A stretch of DNA of 64,000 nt from Rufibacter psychrotolerans. GTDB lineage: Bacteria > Bacteroidota > Bacteroidia > Cytophagales > Hymenobacteraceae. Position 1 is the first letter of the stretch. Each line of letters starts with the position of its first letter. Below, in pieces: positions 42,117-50,498 of the stretch. The position numbers were made by a program, and so were the translations under genes. Location of the stretch: positions 124,001 through 188,000 of the forward strand of contig NZ_JAFFJV010000009.1 of the NCBI RefSeq assembly GCF_016924645.1, written 5' to 3'. The notes beneath the pieces are model-generated. The model did no database searches. It worked only from the letters and a program-made list of their open reading frames with translations, and was not told the DNA's origin.

Positions 42117-42509
42117 ATGAAAAAGAACCTTCGCTCTGGCCTCCTGGGCCTCACGCTGTTGCTCACGGGGTTGTCGGCCTGTAAAGACGACAAAGAAGAA
42201 GAGATCACGCCCAATAACCCCAACCAGCAGCCGCAGCAGTGTGATACCAATTCCGTCACTTACTCCGGCACGGTGTCGGGGATCATATCGTCCAACTGCC
42301 TTGCCTGCCACAATGCCACCCAGGCCAACGGCGGAATGATCCTGGACACCTACGCCCGCGTGAAGCAGGTAGCCGACAACGGGAAACTGATGGGGGTGAT
42401 CACGCACGCCAGCGGTTTCCCGGCCATGCCGCAGGGCGGGCCCAAGCTGTCTGACTGCAACATTGCCAAGATCAAGAAATGGGTAGACGCAGGGGCTCCC
42501 AACAACTAA
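42117..42509 (+). CDS. Mono-heme cytochrome c-like lipoprotein
   Basis: 130 residues with a lipobox (L-S-A-C22) and an acidic stretch. One c-type heme motif, C61-L-A-C-H65, is preceded by I-I-S-S-N and followed by G-G-M-I-L-D, the pattern of small planctomycete-type cytochrome c domains. Met104 (FPAMPQGG) is a plausible second axial ligand, and the end I-K-K-W-V-D-A-G-A-P-N-N is also typical. It would be an electron-transfer lipoprotein facing the periplasm. It is 14 bp upstream of the YceI gene, same operon. Confidence 0.88.
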   Translation: MKKNLRSGLLGLTLLLTGLSACKDDKEEEITPNNPNQQPQQCDTNSVTYSGTVSGIISSNCLACHNATQANGGMILDTYARVKQVADNGKLMGVITHASGFPAMPQGGPKLSDCNIAKIKKWVDAGAPNN

Positions 42510-42523
42510 CGTAACCGGTTTTT

Positions 42524-43096
42524 ATGATGGCAAGAGGCTTTTTTCTGCTGGGGCTGGTGCTGTGGGGCTGGTGCGGCCCAGCCACCGGTCAGTCCAGGTA
42601 CTACACCCGCACCGGGTTCATCTCCTTCTTTTCCAAGGCCCCCCTGGAAGACATTGAGGCGCAGAACCGGCAGGTGGTGTCTTTCCTGGACCTTAAAACC
42701 GGCGACATGGTCTTTTCGGTGCCCATGAAGGCCTTTCAGTTCAAGAAAGCCCTCATGCAGGAGCACTTCAACGAGAACTACGTGGAGTCTGACAAGTACC
42801 CCAAGGCCACCTTCAAGGGCAAAGTGCTGAACATACAGGCCGTTAACCTGGCCCAGGACCGCCTGTACAAGGTGCAGATGGAAGGCGTGCTGACCATTCA
42901 TGGGGTGGACCGCCCCATCCGGACCGACGGTACCCTGGAGGTGAAGGGCAAGCAGCTGCTGGGCAAGTCTACCTTCTCGGTGACCCCGCAGGAGTTCAAC
43001 ATTGAGATCCCGTTCCTGGTGCGCGAGCACATTGCCAAGCGCATTGCTATTACCGTGAATGTAGTGTATGTCCCTTACGTGGAGAAGAGCCTATGA
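42524..43096 (+). CDS. YceI-family exported protein
   Basis: 190 residues with a signal peptide (ending PATGQ). The YceI lipocalin-like barrel is recognised from T-G-F-I-S-F-F-S, then V-P-M-K-A-F-Q-F, E-S-D-K-Y-P-K-A-T-F-K-G, V-E/G-V-L-T-I-H-G-V-D-R-P-I and a final I-A-I-T-V-N-V-V-Y. YceI proteins bind isoprenoid chains, for example quinones, in the periplasm, which fits beside a cytochrome. Two tandem ATG codons at 42524 and 42527 could both initiate. The last codon overlaps the next gene by ATGA. Confidence 0.9.
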   Translation: MMARGFFLLGLVLWGWCGPATGQSRYYTRTGFISFFSKAPLEDIEAQNRQVVSFLDLKTGDMVFSVPMKAFQFKKALMQEHFNENYVESDKYPKATFKGKVLNIQAVNLAQDRLYKVQMEGVLTIHGVDRPIRTDGTLEVKGKQLLGKSTFSVTPQEFNIEIPFLVREHIAKRIAITVNVVYVPYVEKSL

Positions 43097-43986
43097 AGAA
43101 GTGGAGAAAACTTGTTTTGGTGGCTTTTCTCTCCGTTTGGGCCAGAAACGCGGCAGCCCAGGATGACCTGCTGCAACTGGCCCAGGCCGGAGATACGCTA
43201 CAGCCTGAGAGCGTTTCGGCTACCTTCAAAGCCACCCGCCTGGTGAACGGGCACACCGTGGAAACCAACGGCGCCGGTGCCCTGCTGTTCCTCATCTCGC
43301 ACCGGTTTGGCACCCTCAACAGCGGCGCCTACAACTTCTGGGGCCTGGACCAGTCTACCATCCGGCTGGCGCTGGAGTACGGCATCACCAACCGGTTTAC
43401 CGTGGGCGCGGGCCGAAGCTCGCTGGAGAAGACGTACGACGGTTTCCTGAAATACAAACTCCTGCCGCAGCAGACCAACGGTTTTCCGTTCACGGTCACC
43501 TTGTTTTCCAGCGTGGCGCTCAGAACCCTGGACTGGCCCGCCTCTGAGGCCAACTACGAGTTTGCGCACCGCCTCACCTACACCTACCAGGCCCTGGTGG
43601 CCCGCAAGTTCTCTGAGCGGCTGTCGCTGCAAGTAGCGCCCACCCTGGTGCACCGCAACCTGGCGGAAACCGGTTTCGGGGAGCCCGATGTCTTCGCCGT
43701 GGGCGCAGGCGGGCGCTTCAAGCTGAGCAAGCGGTTGTCGTTCAACGCCGAGTACTATTACCTGGTGCCGGGCGGCGCTGCCGATGCGTTCAAGAACAGC
43801 CTGTCGGTGGGGGTTGACGTGGAGACCGGCGGCCACGTGTTCCAACTGATGTTCACCAACGCACAGGGCATGGTAGAAAAGTTCTTCATTCCGCGCAACC
43901 CGGGCAGCTGGTCCTCGGGCGACATCTACTTCGGGTTCAACATCTCCCGGGTGTTCCAGCTGGGCAAAGACAAGCAGAGTTGGTGA
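43093..43986 (+). CDS. DUF5777-type outer-membrane beta-barrel
   Basis: 297 residues with a signal peptide (ending NAAAQ). The mature chain is a beta-barrel with Bacteroidota DUF5777 features: F-K-A-T-R-L-V-N-G-H-T-V-E-T near 45, then I-S-H-R-F-G, F-W-G-L-D-Q-S-T-I-R-L-A-L-E-Y-G, and G-D-I-Y-F-G-F-N-I-S-R-V-F near the end. The family recurs beside YceI and cytochrome genes. It may be the outer-membrane component of a shared electron-transfer or lipid-handling system (inference). The ATGA overlap with the YceI stop shows tight coupling. Confidence 0.87.
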   Translation: MKKWRKLVLVAFLSVWARNAAAQDDLLQLAQAGDTLQPESVSATFKATRLVNGHTVETNGAGALLFLISHRFGTLNSGAYNFWGLDQSTIRLALEYGITNRFTVGAGRSSLEKTYDGFLKYKLLPQQTNGFPFTVTLFSSVALRTLDWPASEANYEFAHRLTYTYQALVARKFSERLSLQVAPTLVHRNLAETGFGEPDVFAVGAGGRFKLSKRLSFNAEYYYLVPGGAADAFKNSLSVGVDVETGGHVFQLMFTNAQGMVEKFFIPRNPGSWSSGDIYFGFNISRVFQLGKDKQSW

Positions 43987-44005
43987 TGAACAAAGGTTGT
44001 TGTGG

Positions 44006-44037
44006 AAAGGGCCCCTGATGTTCAGGGGCCTTTTTTT
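44006..44037 (+). terminator. Rho-independent terminator of the CHRD-DUF5777 operon
   Basis: Stem GGCCCCTGA/TCAGGGGCC with a 3-base loop and seven T residues, about 24 bp past the last stop codon. Confidence 0.93.
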
Positions 44038-44114
44038 GCGCGGATCAGCGTAAACCTACCAGAGATGCAGCTCTACTGAGAGGTGGCGGAGAAAAAGCGC
44101 GCGCCACCTGGCCC

Positions 44115-44150
44115 GTTTTTCAGCGGATTTCAGGAAAACAGGCCCAAAAC
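44115..44150. repeat. 36-bp interspersed palindrome, copy 20
   Basis: GTTTTTCAGCGG...ACAGGCCCAAAAC between the DUF5777 terminator and the esterase gene end. Confidence 0.7.
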
Positions 44151-44182
44151 GGCCCAGGCCTTGGGGACGAGGAAGCGGACTT

Positions 44183-45136
44183 TCAGGCATTGGCTGAATC
44201 ATCGTTCAGGAAAGCGATCTGTGACTTGAGCGCTTTTTTGCTCTGGGCCAGGAACGGCACCAGCGGGAACACATGGAACATGTTCTCATACTCCTCATAC
44301 TGCACCGGCACCCCGGCGTTGGTGAGTTTCTGCACAAAGCTGCGGCTGTCCCACAGGAAAATCTCAGCGGTGCCGATCTGCACCAGGGTAGGCGGCAAAC
44401 CGCTCACATCCCCAAACACCGGCGACACCAGCGGGTTTCTGGGGTCCTGGTCCTGGATGTATTTGCGCGCCGCGGCCCTCACCGAGTCAAAGCCCAGGAT
44501 AACGTCTTTGGGCGCGGTCAGCTGCGAGGCCGGGTTGGTTAGGGTAATGTCCAGCCAGGGCGAAATGAGCAGCAGCTTCCTGGGCAGGGGCTTCCCGGTC
44601 TCCCTTAACCGGTAGGTAGTGGCTACCACCAGACCGCCGCCGGCGCTGTCGCCCAGCAGGGTGTAGTGGTGGGGCAACTGGCCGGTTTCCTGCAGGTGGG
44701 TGAGCAGCAGCACGGTGTCTTCCAGGGCCGCCGGGAACGGGTGCTCGGGGGCCATGCGGTAATCTACCACCAGGGCAGCCTGGTTGGTGAGGTTGCTCAG
44801 GCGCGCGATGTACTTCCACTGCAGCGCTACCGGCCCGAACAGGTAACCGCCGCCGTGCAGGTACACCAACACGCCGTTGCCGGCATTGGCTTTGTTGATC
44901 CAGTAGCCGGGCACCCCGTTGGCGATGAGCTTCTCAAAAGGGTATTTCTTGGCCAGGCTCCTGGGCGGATCAGAAAGGTTCTTGATGCGGGCAGCCCGCT
45001 GGGTGATCTGCTTCCGGAGGTAGTCTTTGAGTTTTTCCCGCTGCTTTTTGCCCTTGGGGCCCTTGCTGTACGCCACTGCAGACCATAAAAGGAGGGAGGC
45101 CGCGCCGGCCGCCGCAAGGGTGGTGCTCTTCTTCAT
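44183..45136 (-). CDS. Alpha/beta hydrolase, HSL-type esterase
   Basis: 317 residues from the ATG at 45136; the frame opens upstream but only this Met begins a leader (MKKSTTLAAAGAASLLLWSA). The oxyanion motif H94-G-G-G and the nucleophile elbow G-D-S164-A-G-G, with D263 (L-W-D-S-R) and H288 (M-F-H-V-F-P), make a complete catalytic triad of the hormone-sensitive lipase family. It is probably exported or membrane-tethered and cleaves short-chain esters. It is a single gene downstream of the glucose-dehydrogenase-like gene, same strand. Confidence 0.9.
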   Translation of the reverse strand: MKKSTTLAAAGAASLLLWSAVAYSKGPKGKKQREKLKDYLRKQITQRAARIKNLSDPPRSLAKKYPFEKLIANGVPGYWINKANAGNGVLVYLHGGGYLFGPVALQWKYIARLSNLTNQAALVVDYRMAPEHPFPAALEDTVLLLTHLQETGQLPHHYTLLGDSAGGGLVVATTYRLRETGKPLPRKLLLISPWLDITLTNPASQLTAPKDVILGFDSVRAAARKYIQDQDPRNPLVSPVFGDVSGLPPTLVQIGTAEIFLWDSRSFVQKLTNAGVPVQYEEYENMFHVFPLVPFLAQSKKALKSQIAFLNDDSANA

Positions 45137-45245
45137 GCGCTCGTTGCTAAGTGTGGGATAATAGTGGGGTTTAGTCCCCAAATGAGAAAAACGGCCGGTA
45201 AACGGAAAACTACCCAAGCCAGGGCAGCCGGGCTGGCCATGGGTC

Positions 45246-46502
45246 CTACGGGCGGGGCGTAACTTTCCAGAGTTCCCCGTTCAATTGGTCGGTGACCAGG
45301 TAGAGGGCTCCGTCGGGCCCCTGCCGAACGTCGCGCACGCGCTGGTTGCGGTCTTTGAGCAGGTGCTCCTCGCCGGTCACCTTGCCGTTCTCCAGCCGGA
45401 GCCGCACCAGCACCCGGTCTTTCATGCCGCCCACAAACAGGTTACCCTGCCACTCAGGAAAAGCGTTGCCGGTGTAAAACTGCGCGCCGGAGGGAGCAAT
45501 CACGGGGTCCCAGTAGTACACGGGCTGCTCAAAGCCCTCGCGGGCGGTGACGGCGTTGGGCACCGGCCTGCCCGAGTATTCCTCGCCGTAGGTGACCAGG
45601 GGCCAGCCGTAGTTCTTGCCTTTCTCAATGAGGTTGAGTTCATCGCCGCCCTGCGGGCCCATTTCCACCACCCAAAGCCGACCCTGCGGGTCAAAGGCGG
45701 CGGCCTGCACATTGCGGTGGCCCAGGGTCCAGGTCTCGGGCAGGGCGCCCGCTTGGCCTACCAGCGGGTTGTCGGGCGGGGCGGCGCCCTCTGGCGTGAT
45801 GCGCACAATCTTGCCCATGTGGCTGTCCAGGTGCTGGGCCTGCGGCCTGATCTGGGTATCGGAGCGCTCGCCCAGGGTTACGTACAACATGCCATCGGGG
45901 CCAAAGGCCAGCCGTGAGCCGTAGTGCATGGTGCCGTTGAAGGTGGGCAGGGCCCGGAAAATGACCCTGACCTGGCTCAGGCTGCGGCGGTCAGGAGACA
46001 GGACCCCGCGGGCCACGCTGGTGGCGTTCCCACCCGACCGGGGCTCAGAGAAACTCCAGAAAATGGTCTGGTCGGTGGCGAAGTTGGGGCTGAGGGCCAC
46101 GTCCAGGAGGCCGCCCTGGCCCCGGGCATCCACCGCCGGCACCCCGGTGATGGGCTGTCCCACCTGCCCCGCCGCCGATACCACGCGCAGGCGGCCGGGT
46201 TTCTCGGTTACCAGCAAAGAGCCGTCGGGGAGGGGCTCCACGGCCCAGGGTTTCTCCAGGCCCCTGGCCAGCACTTCTACCTGCACGGTGGCCGTGGTGG
46301 TGATGGCGCAGGCGCGGGTCTGCCCGGCAAAAGCCGGTTTCTGCTCAGGGGCATTGGCGGTGCGTGTTTCCAGGGGCGAGCAGTTGGGCGAGGTGGGAGG
46401 CGTCTGCGTGAGGTCGTCCTGCGGCATGTCTTTTTGTTGGCAGGCGGTGGCGGCCCAGGCCATGAGCCCTACCGTTAGCGCGAAGATTGATGTTTTACCC
46501 AT
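45246..46502 (-). CDS. Soluble PQQ-type sugar dehydrogenase-like lipoprotein
   Basis: 418 residues with a lipobox (A-A-T-A-C21). The six-bladed propeller of the GSDH/Asd/YliI family is recognised from G-L-E-K-P-W-A-V-E-P-L-P-D-G, G-G-L-L-D-V-A-L-S-P-N-F, then Y-V-T-L-G-E-R-S-D, G-H-R-N-V-Q-A, H/E-M-G-P-Q-G-G-D-E-L-N and Y-G-W-P-L-V-T-Y-G. Members oxidise the C1 hydroxyl of aldoses using PQQ. An Arg-Asn pair after GH and the D-E-L-N block are kept. No PQQ synthesis genes are in view. The esterase gene follows it. Confidence 0.9.
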   Translation of the reverse strand: MGKTSIFALTVGLMAWAATACQQKDMPQDDLTQTPPTSPNCSPLETRTANAPEQKPAFAGQTRACAITTTATVQVEVLARGLEKPWAVEPLPDGSLLVTEKPGRLRVVSAAGQVGQPITGVPAVDARGQGGLLDVALSPNFATDQTIFWSFSEPRSGGNATSVARGVLSPDRRSLSQVRVIFRALPTFNGTMHYGSRLAFGPDGMLYVTLGERSDTQIRPQAQHLDSHMGKIVRITPEGAAPPDNPLVGQAGALPETWTLGHRNVQAAAFDPQGRLWVVEMGPQGGDELNLIEKGKNYGWPLVTYGEEYSGRPVPNAVTAREGFEQPVYYWDPVIAPSGAQFYTGNAFPEWQGNLFVGGMKDRVLVRLRLENGKVTGEEHLLKDRNQRVRDVRQGPDGALYLVTDQLNGELWKVTPRP

Positions 46503-46647
46503 GGTATTGGTTGGTTTAATGTGGTGCTAAGGCGCTCTGCTCCATCTTCTTCCCTGCCTTTCTTTTACTCTGCAGGCGCGCAGAATGTTCAGCCCTGTCT
46601 TCTGATTAACCGGTAACGCAGGCGGTGGTTTAGTTGGGAGGAACCCC

Positions 46648-46683
46648 GGTTTCTGGCCCGTTTTTAGAAAACAGATCCTGAAC
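46648..46683. repeat. 36-bp interspersed palindrome, copy 21
   Basis: GGTTTCTGGCCC...CAGATCCTGAAC, divergent intergenic, degenerate outer arms. Confidence 0.6.
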
Positions 46684-46728
46684 GGCGCCGTTAAACTTGT
46701 AAGGTTCAGACACGTTTAGTTAAAGCAG

Positions 46729-47388
46729 ATGCAGCAACGGCGGATACAAGGGCTGATTGCCACAGCGGCACTCTCATTGGTCTTGGGAGGACCTGGTCAG
46801 GCCCAGGGCTTGACGGCCGAGGTGTTTGCCGGTACCGCCTGGAGTGTGCCCACCACGCTTAGGGTGGAGCAGCCCGGCCAAGCCACCCTCAAGTTCCGGG
46901 CCCGGTACCGTACCCGCCCCTGGGTAGGTTCGCCGTACTACGCCTACCGGCTGGGCTACCGGCAATGGAGTGCCGAACTGGTGCACCACAAGCTGTACCT
47001 GCAAAACCCGCCCCCGGAGATAGAGCATTTTGAGGTGTCGCATGGGTACAATCTGGCCCTGGTGAGCCGCGCCTTTCCCGCCAGTGGCAACCCAGGGGTG
47101 TTCCGGGTGGGGCTGGGGCTGGTCATTGGGCATCCGGAGGGCAGGATCAGGGGGAAAACCATCAATCCGGTGAAAAGTCTGTTGGGCGGCGGGTACCATA
47201 TCTCGGGGATTTGCCTGCAGGCGGCCGTGGGGCCTCCCCTGGGAATAGCCGAGCACTGGTTCTTCCGGCCCGAGGCGAAACTAACCGCAGCCTGGGCCAG
47301 AATGCCTCTGGCGGGTGGCGGCTCGGTGACCGTTCCCAACATTGCCGTGCATACCCTGTTCGGGTTTGGCTACCGCCGCCAGCGGTAA
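46729..47388 (+). CDS. Outer-membrane beta-barrel-like protein, unknown
   Basis: 219 residues with a signal peptide (ending GPGQAQ). The mature chain is rich in Tyr, Gly, Arg and aromatic residues in alternating strands and ends L-F-G-F-G-Y-R-R-Q-R. No family was recognised. It lies divergent from the dehydrogenase lipoprotein and 156 bp upstream of the FUSC exporter. It may be a small porin or lipid-modifying barrel, but no catalytic residues stand out. Confidence 0.6.
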   Translation: MQQRRIQGLIATAALSLVLGGPGQAQGLTAEVFAGTAWSVPTTLRVEQPGQATLKFRARYRTRPWVGSPYYAYRLGYRQWSAELVHHKLYLQNPPPEIEHFEVSHGYNLALVSRAFPASGNPGVFRVGLGLVIGHPEGRIRGKTINPVKSLLGGGYHISGICLQAAVGPPLGIAEHWFFRPEAKLTAAWARMPLAGGGSVTVPNIAVHTLFGFGYRRQR

Positions 47389-47544
47389 GGCTCTGAGCAC
47401 CCATTTCTTTTGAACAGCGGTGGCGCAGCAAGCCAGAACTTATTAGCCTTGGGGGAGCCTTTCGGGGCAACTGCGCCACCGCTTACAAAGGGGCAGCCCT
47501 GCTGCTGACCCAACCCTTCCCCCGGCGCCTGAGTAAGAGAAGCT

Positions 47545-48630
47545 GTGGACAGAGTAATAGACATAGCGGCCAGGTTTGGCCTCACGCTCCAGATTGTGAA
47601 AACGGCCTTCGCGGCGGCTTTGTCGTGGTTTGTGGCCACTACCGTGCTGGACTCTGACTATCCGTACTTCGCCGCGGTGGCGGCCATCCTGACGGTGCAG
47701 GTCACCGTGGCCGACTCGGTGGACAAAGCCAGTCAGCGCATCATTGGCATTATTGGCGGGGTGCTGGTGAGCATGTTGCTGGGGCACTGGTTCAACGTGG
47801 GGGCGGTCTCTATTTTCCTCATCATCCTGGTGGGCATGAGCCTGGCCAAGGCCCTGCGCCTGAACCCGCAGGTAATCTCGCAGGTGGCCATCAGTTCGCT
47901 CCTGGTGCTGGCGTTTGGGCAGGCCCGCGAAGGGTACGCGGTGGAGCGCATCATTGAGACCATCCTGGGCTCGGGCATTGCGGTGCTGATCAACGCCCTC
48001 ATTGTGCCCCAGAACGCCGTGCCCGACGTGGAGCGCAGTATCCTTACCTACAGTGCCCTTTCGGCCCAAACGCTCACCAGCCTGGCGGCCATTCTGGATG
48101 ACCTGGGGGTAAGCCGCAAAACCGGCCGCTCTGAGGTAGACGCCCTCATCAAGGAAGCGCAGGACTGCCGAAAAACGCTTAGTTTGGCCGAACAGAGCCT
48201 GAAATACAACCCGCTGCTCACCCACAAGCGCGTGCGGCTGGGCCAGTTGACCGAAACCATTCTGCAGCTGGAGAGCATCACCATCCAGATCAGGGGTATC
48301 AGGCGCAGCCTGGCCGACATGCAGGTGAGCGAGCATTTTCAGCCGGGCCTGCCCAATGTGGCGCAACTCAAGCGGGCCATGGAAGCCACCGCCCGGTGCA
48401 TTGCCGCGTACGGTCTGCTGGGAGTGCAGGGCTCCGCCGACAACCTGACGGCCCTGCAGGAAGCCATCCGGTTGGCCCAGGCCGAACAGGCCCGCTGCCT
48501 GGACAGCCTGCACACCATCACCTCCCTCACCACCCTGCGCGACACCGGCAGCATCCTCACCGACCTGGGCCGGATTATCTCCGAGACGCAGCCCCACCCA
48601 ACCGCTTCGGCCAACGCCACCGCCGCCTAA
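47545..48630 (+). CDS. FUSC/aromatic-acid exporter family membrane protein
   Basis: 361 residues starting at GTG 47545. The N-terminal half has about six close-packed helices (residues 15-160) of the aromatic acid exporter/FUSC type, including T-L-Q-I-V-K-T-A-F-A-A-A-L-S-W and Y-F-A-A-V-A-A-I-L-T-V-Q. The C-terminal half is a soluble coiled-helical domain. This is the short, single-bundle form (Bacillus YqjA-like ArAE_1) rather than full-length AaeB. It is probably an exporter of aromatic acids. A large antisense frame at 47443-48723 is only its shadow. Confidence 0.83.
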   Translation: MDRVIDIAARFGLTLQIVKTAFAAALSWFVATTVLDSDYPYFAAVAAILTVQVTVADSVDKASQRIIGIIGGVLVSMLLGHWFNVGAVSIFLIILVGMSLAKALRLNPQVISQVAISSLLVLAFGQAREGYAVERIIETILGSGIAVLINALIVPQNAVPDVERSILTYSALSAQTLTSLAAILDDLGVSRKTGRSEVDALIKEAQDCRKTLSLAEQSLKYNPLLTHKRVRLGQLTETILQLESITIQIRGIRRSLADMQVSEHFQPGLPNVAQLKRAMEATARCIAAYGLLGVQGSADNLTALQEAIRLAQAEQARCLDSLHTITSLTTLRDTGSILTDLGRIISETQPHPTASANATAA

Positions 48631-48704
48631 TCTTTTCTTTTCCGCATCAGCGGCGCATTTACTCTTTTCTTCATTCGCCTTCTCTAGTGGGCCCGCGTGC
48701 TGTT

Positions 48705-48740
48705 GTTTTTGCGCAGTTTTCAAGAAAACAGGCCTGAAAC
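48705..48740. repeat. 36-bp interspersed palindrome, copy 22
   Basis: GTTTTTGCGCAGTTTTC...GAAAACAGGCCTGAAAC, about 75 bp past the FUSC stop codon. Confidence 0.75.
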
Positions 48741-48831
48741 AGCCTTTCCCTGAACAGGTAGCTGGCTCTCAGGCACAGGAAATAACTCAATCTGCGCCGG
48801 TAAAGTTGTGCTCTGGGCAGGTAGCTGCTGG

Positions 48832-48864
48832 TCCGTCACATTTTTAGGGGCATCCGTCACATTT
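48832..48864 (+). promoter_or_regulatory. Candidate LytTR binding site: two 12-bp direct repeats 21 bp apart
   Basis: TCCGTCACATTT occurs at 48832-48843 and again exactly at 48853-48864. The repeats start 21 bp apart, two turns of the helix. LytTR regulators bind paired direct repeats with this spacing, and the repeats lie about 90 bp upstream of a LytS/LytTR gene pair. Probably autoregulatory. Confidence 0.6.
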
Positions 48865-48951
48865 AGTTTGGGTTGGGCAGCAGGCTCGTTAACCTTGCCT
48901 TAGAGAATGCCGCCAGGCAACTGGCAAACCCATTTATTTTAACTAACTAGT

Positions 48952-50478
48952 GTGTCCTTTAACATGGCAATGAAAGACCTTCTGCATAAACCAGGCTTTT
49001 TGAACAAGGTAGAGTTCTGGACGGCTACCTCTATCTTTGTGATTGCGGCGTTCTTCCTGAGTGCCGATGCGCCGGGGCCCACCAAGCGGCTCTTTGAGGA
49101 GGCCCGCACGCCCTTCTACTACTACTCAGACTATTTTTTCCCGCAGCTCATCAAGTACACCCTGGTGTACCTGGCCTTCTTGCTCCTCAATTTTAAAGTG
49201 GTGCCCCACCTCATCCGGAAGGAAGAGAAACTCAGGAGCGTGCTGGCGGTGGTGGCCGTGTTTTTGGTCATCTGGCTGGTGTTTGGCGTGCTGGACACCT
49301 ACGCCAAGAACTACCTGTTCAGCCGCTTCCCCACCGAGGACGACACCTACGACTATATCTTCCAGGAGACCGCTTTCCTTGCCTTCCGGCTCTTGCTGTT
49401 GCTGGGCTTTTATTCCTTCATCAAGTACACCGCGCTGTACCTGCTGGCCAACTCAGAGACCATTGAGTCAAGGTACCGCATCATTACCCGTGACGCGCTG
49501 GCGGCCTTTGTGCTGTGGATGGTGAGCATGTTCCTGCTCCTGGTTGCCGATGCCGATGGGGAGTTGCTCATTGGCTGGGGAGTGCTGGCCCCGTTTGGCA
49601 TTATGCTGTACTGTTTTGCCTTTTATTACCTTATTCCGCTTGCGATGTCCCGGCGGAAGCCCCTCAAGGCGTACCTGTGGCGGGTGGCGCTGGTGCTGGT
49701 GGTTTCCATCTTGCCGGTGGGAGTGATTGGGTTGCTGATCTCGCATGACGAGGAGTACGGCTTCGGGCTGGCGGTCTTTAACGCGTCGTTTCAGTTTCTG
49801 ATCACCGCGCCCCTGGCCTGGGTGCTGTACAAACGCCAGATGCAGGGCCAGGCAGAAGTGTTTACCCTTAAAAAGGAGCTGGGCCAGTCTACCGCCAGCT
49901 TTGATTTTCTGCGCTCCCAGATCAATCCGCACTTTCTGTTCAACGCCCTCAACACCATTTACGGCACCGCCATTCAGGAGAACGCTGAGCGCACCAGCGA
50001 GGGCATTGAGAAGCTGGGCAACATGATGCGCTTTATGCTGCAGGAAAACATGCAGGAGCGCATCTCACTGGCCCGCGAGATAGAGTACCTGCAGAACTAC
50101 ATCAGCTTCCAGCGGCTGCGCACCGACCCCAGTCCCAACGTGGAGATCAAGGCGCAGATTGAGCAGCCCGTGGGCATGGTGCAGATCTCACCCATGCTGT
50201 TAATCCCGTTTGTGGAGAACGCCTTTAAACACGGCATCAGCCTGCGCGAGCCTTCGCACATCTACATCACCTTGGAAATGAAGGAGAAAACGCTCTATTT
50301 TGACGTGCACAACAGCAAGCACCTGAAGCAGGGCACCGACCCCGAGAGGGACAAGAGCGGCATTGGCCTGGCCAACGTGCGGCAGCGCCTGCAGCTCCTG
50401 TACCCCCACAAACACGAGCTGATCATCCGGGAAACCGGCAAAGAATTTTTTATCCATCTCACCCTTCAGTTATCTTAG
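48952..50478 (+). CDS. LytS-type membrane histidine kinase
   Basis: 508 residues. The first possible start is GTG 48952, with ATG 48964 and 48970 close behind. About eight membrane helices span residues 22-292. The cytoplasmic kinase belongs to the His_kinase (LytS/YehU) family, with the phospho-acceptor H327 in S-Q-I-N-P-H-F-L-F-N and a HATPase with N-x-x-K-H-G (V-E-N-A-F-K-H-G) and G-I-G-L-A-N-V. It senses an unknown membrane signal and phosphorylates the LytTR regulator encoded 20 bp downstream. Confidence 0.92.
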   Translation: MSFNMAMKDLLHKPGFLNKVEFWTATSIFVIAAFFLSADAPGPTKRLFEEARTPFYYYSDYFFPQLIKYTLVYLAFLLLNFKVVPHLIRKEEKLRSVLAVVAVFLVIWLVFGVLDTYAKNYLFSRFPTEDDTYDYIFQETAFLAFRLLLLLGFYSFIKYTALYLLANSETIESRYRIITRDALAAFVLWMVSMFLLLVADADGELLIGWGVLAPFGIMLYCFAFYYLIPLAMSRRKPLKAYLWRVALVLVVSILPVGVIGLLISHDEEYGFGLAVFNASFQFLITAPLAWVLYKRQMQGQAEVFTLKKELGQSTASFDFLRSQINPHFLFNALNTIYGTAIQENAERTSEGIEKLGNMMRFMLQENMQERISLAREIEYLQNYISFQRLRTDPSPNVEIKAQIEQPVGMVQISPMLLIPFVENAFKHGISLREPSHIYITLEMKEKTLYFDVHNSKHLKQGTDPERDKSGIGLANVRQRLQLLYPHKHELIIRETGKEFFIHLTLQLS

Positions 50479-50498
50479 GCGAAACAACCGCCCGTACC

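Noticed and set aside
45168..45206. Further possible copy of the 36-bp palindrome (also near 12432 and 54091)
   Set aside because: Only one half matches and the arms do not pair well, so it was not counted.
47443..48723. 426-residue minus-strand frame
   Set aside because: Antisense of the FUSC exporter and extends into intergenic DNA at both ends.
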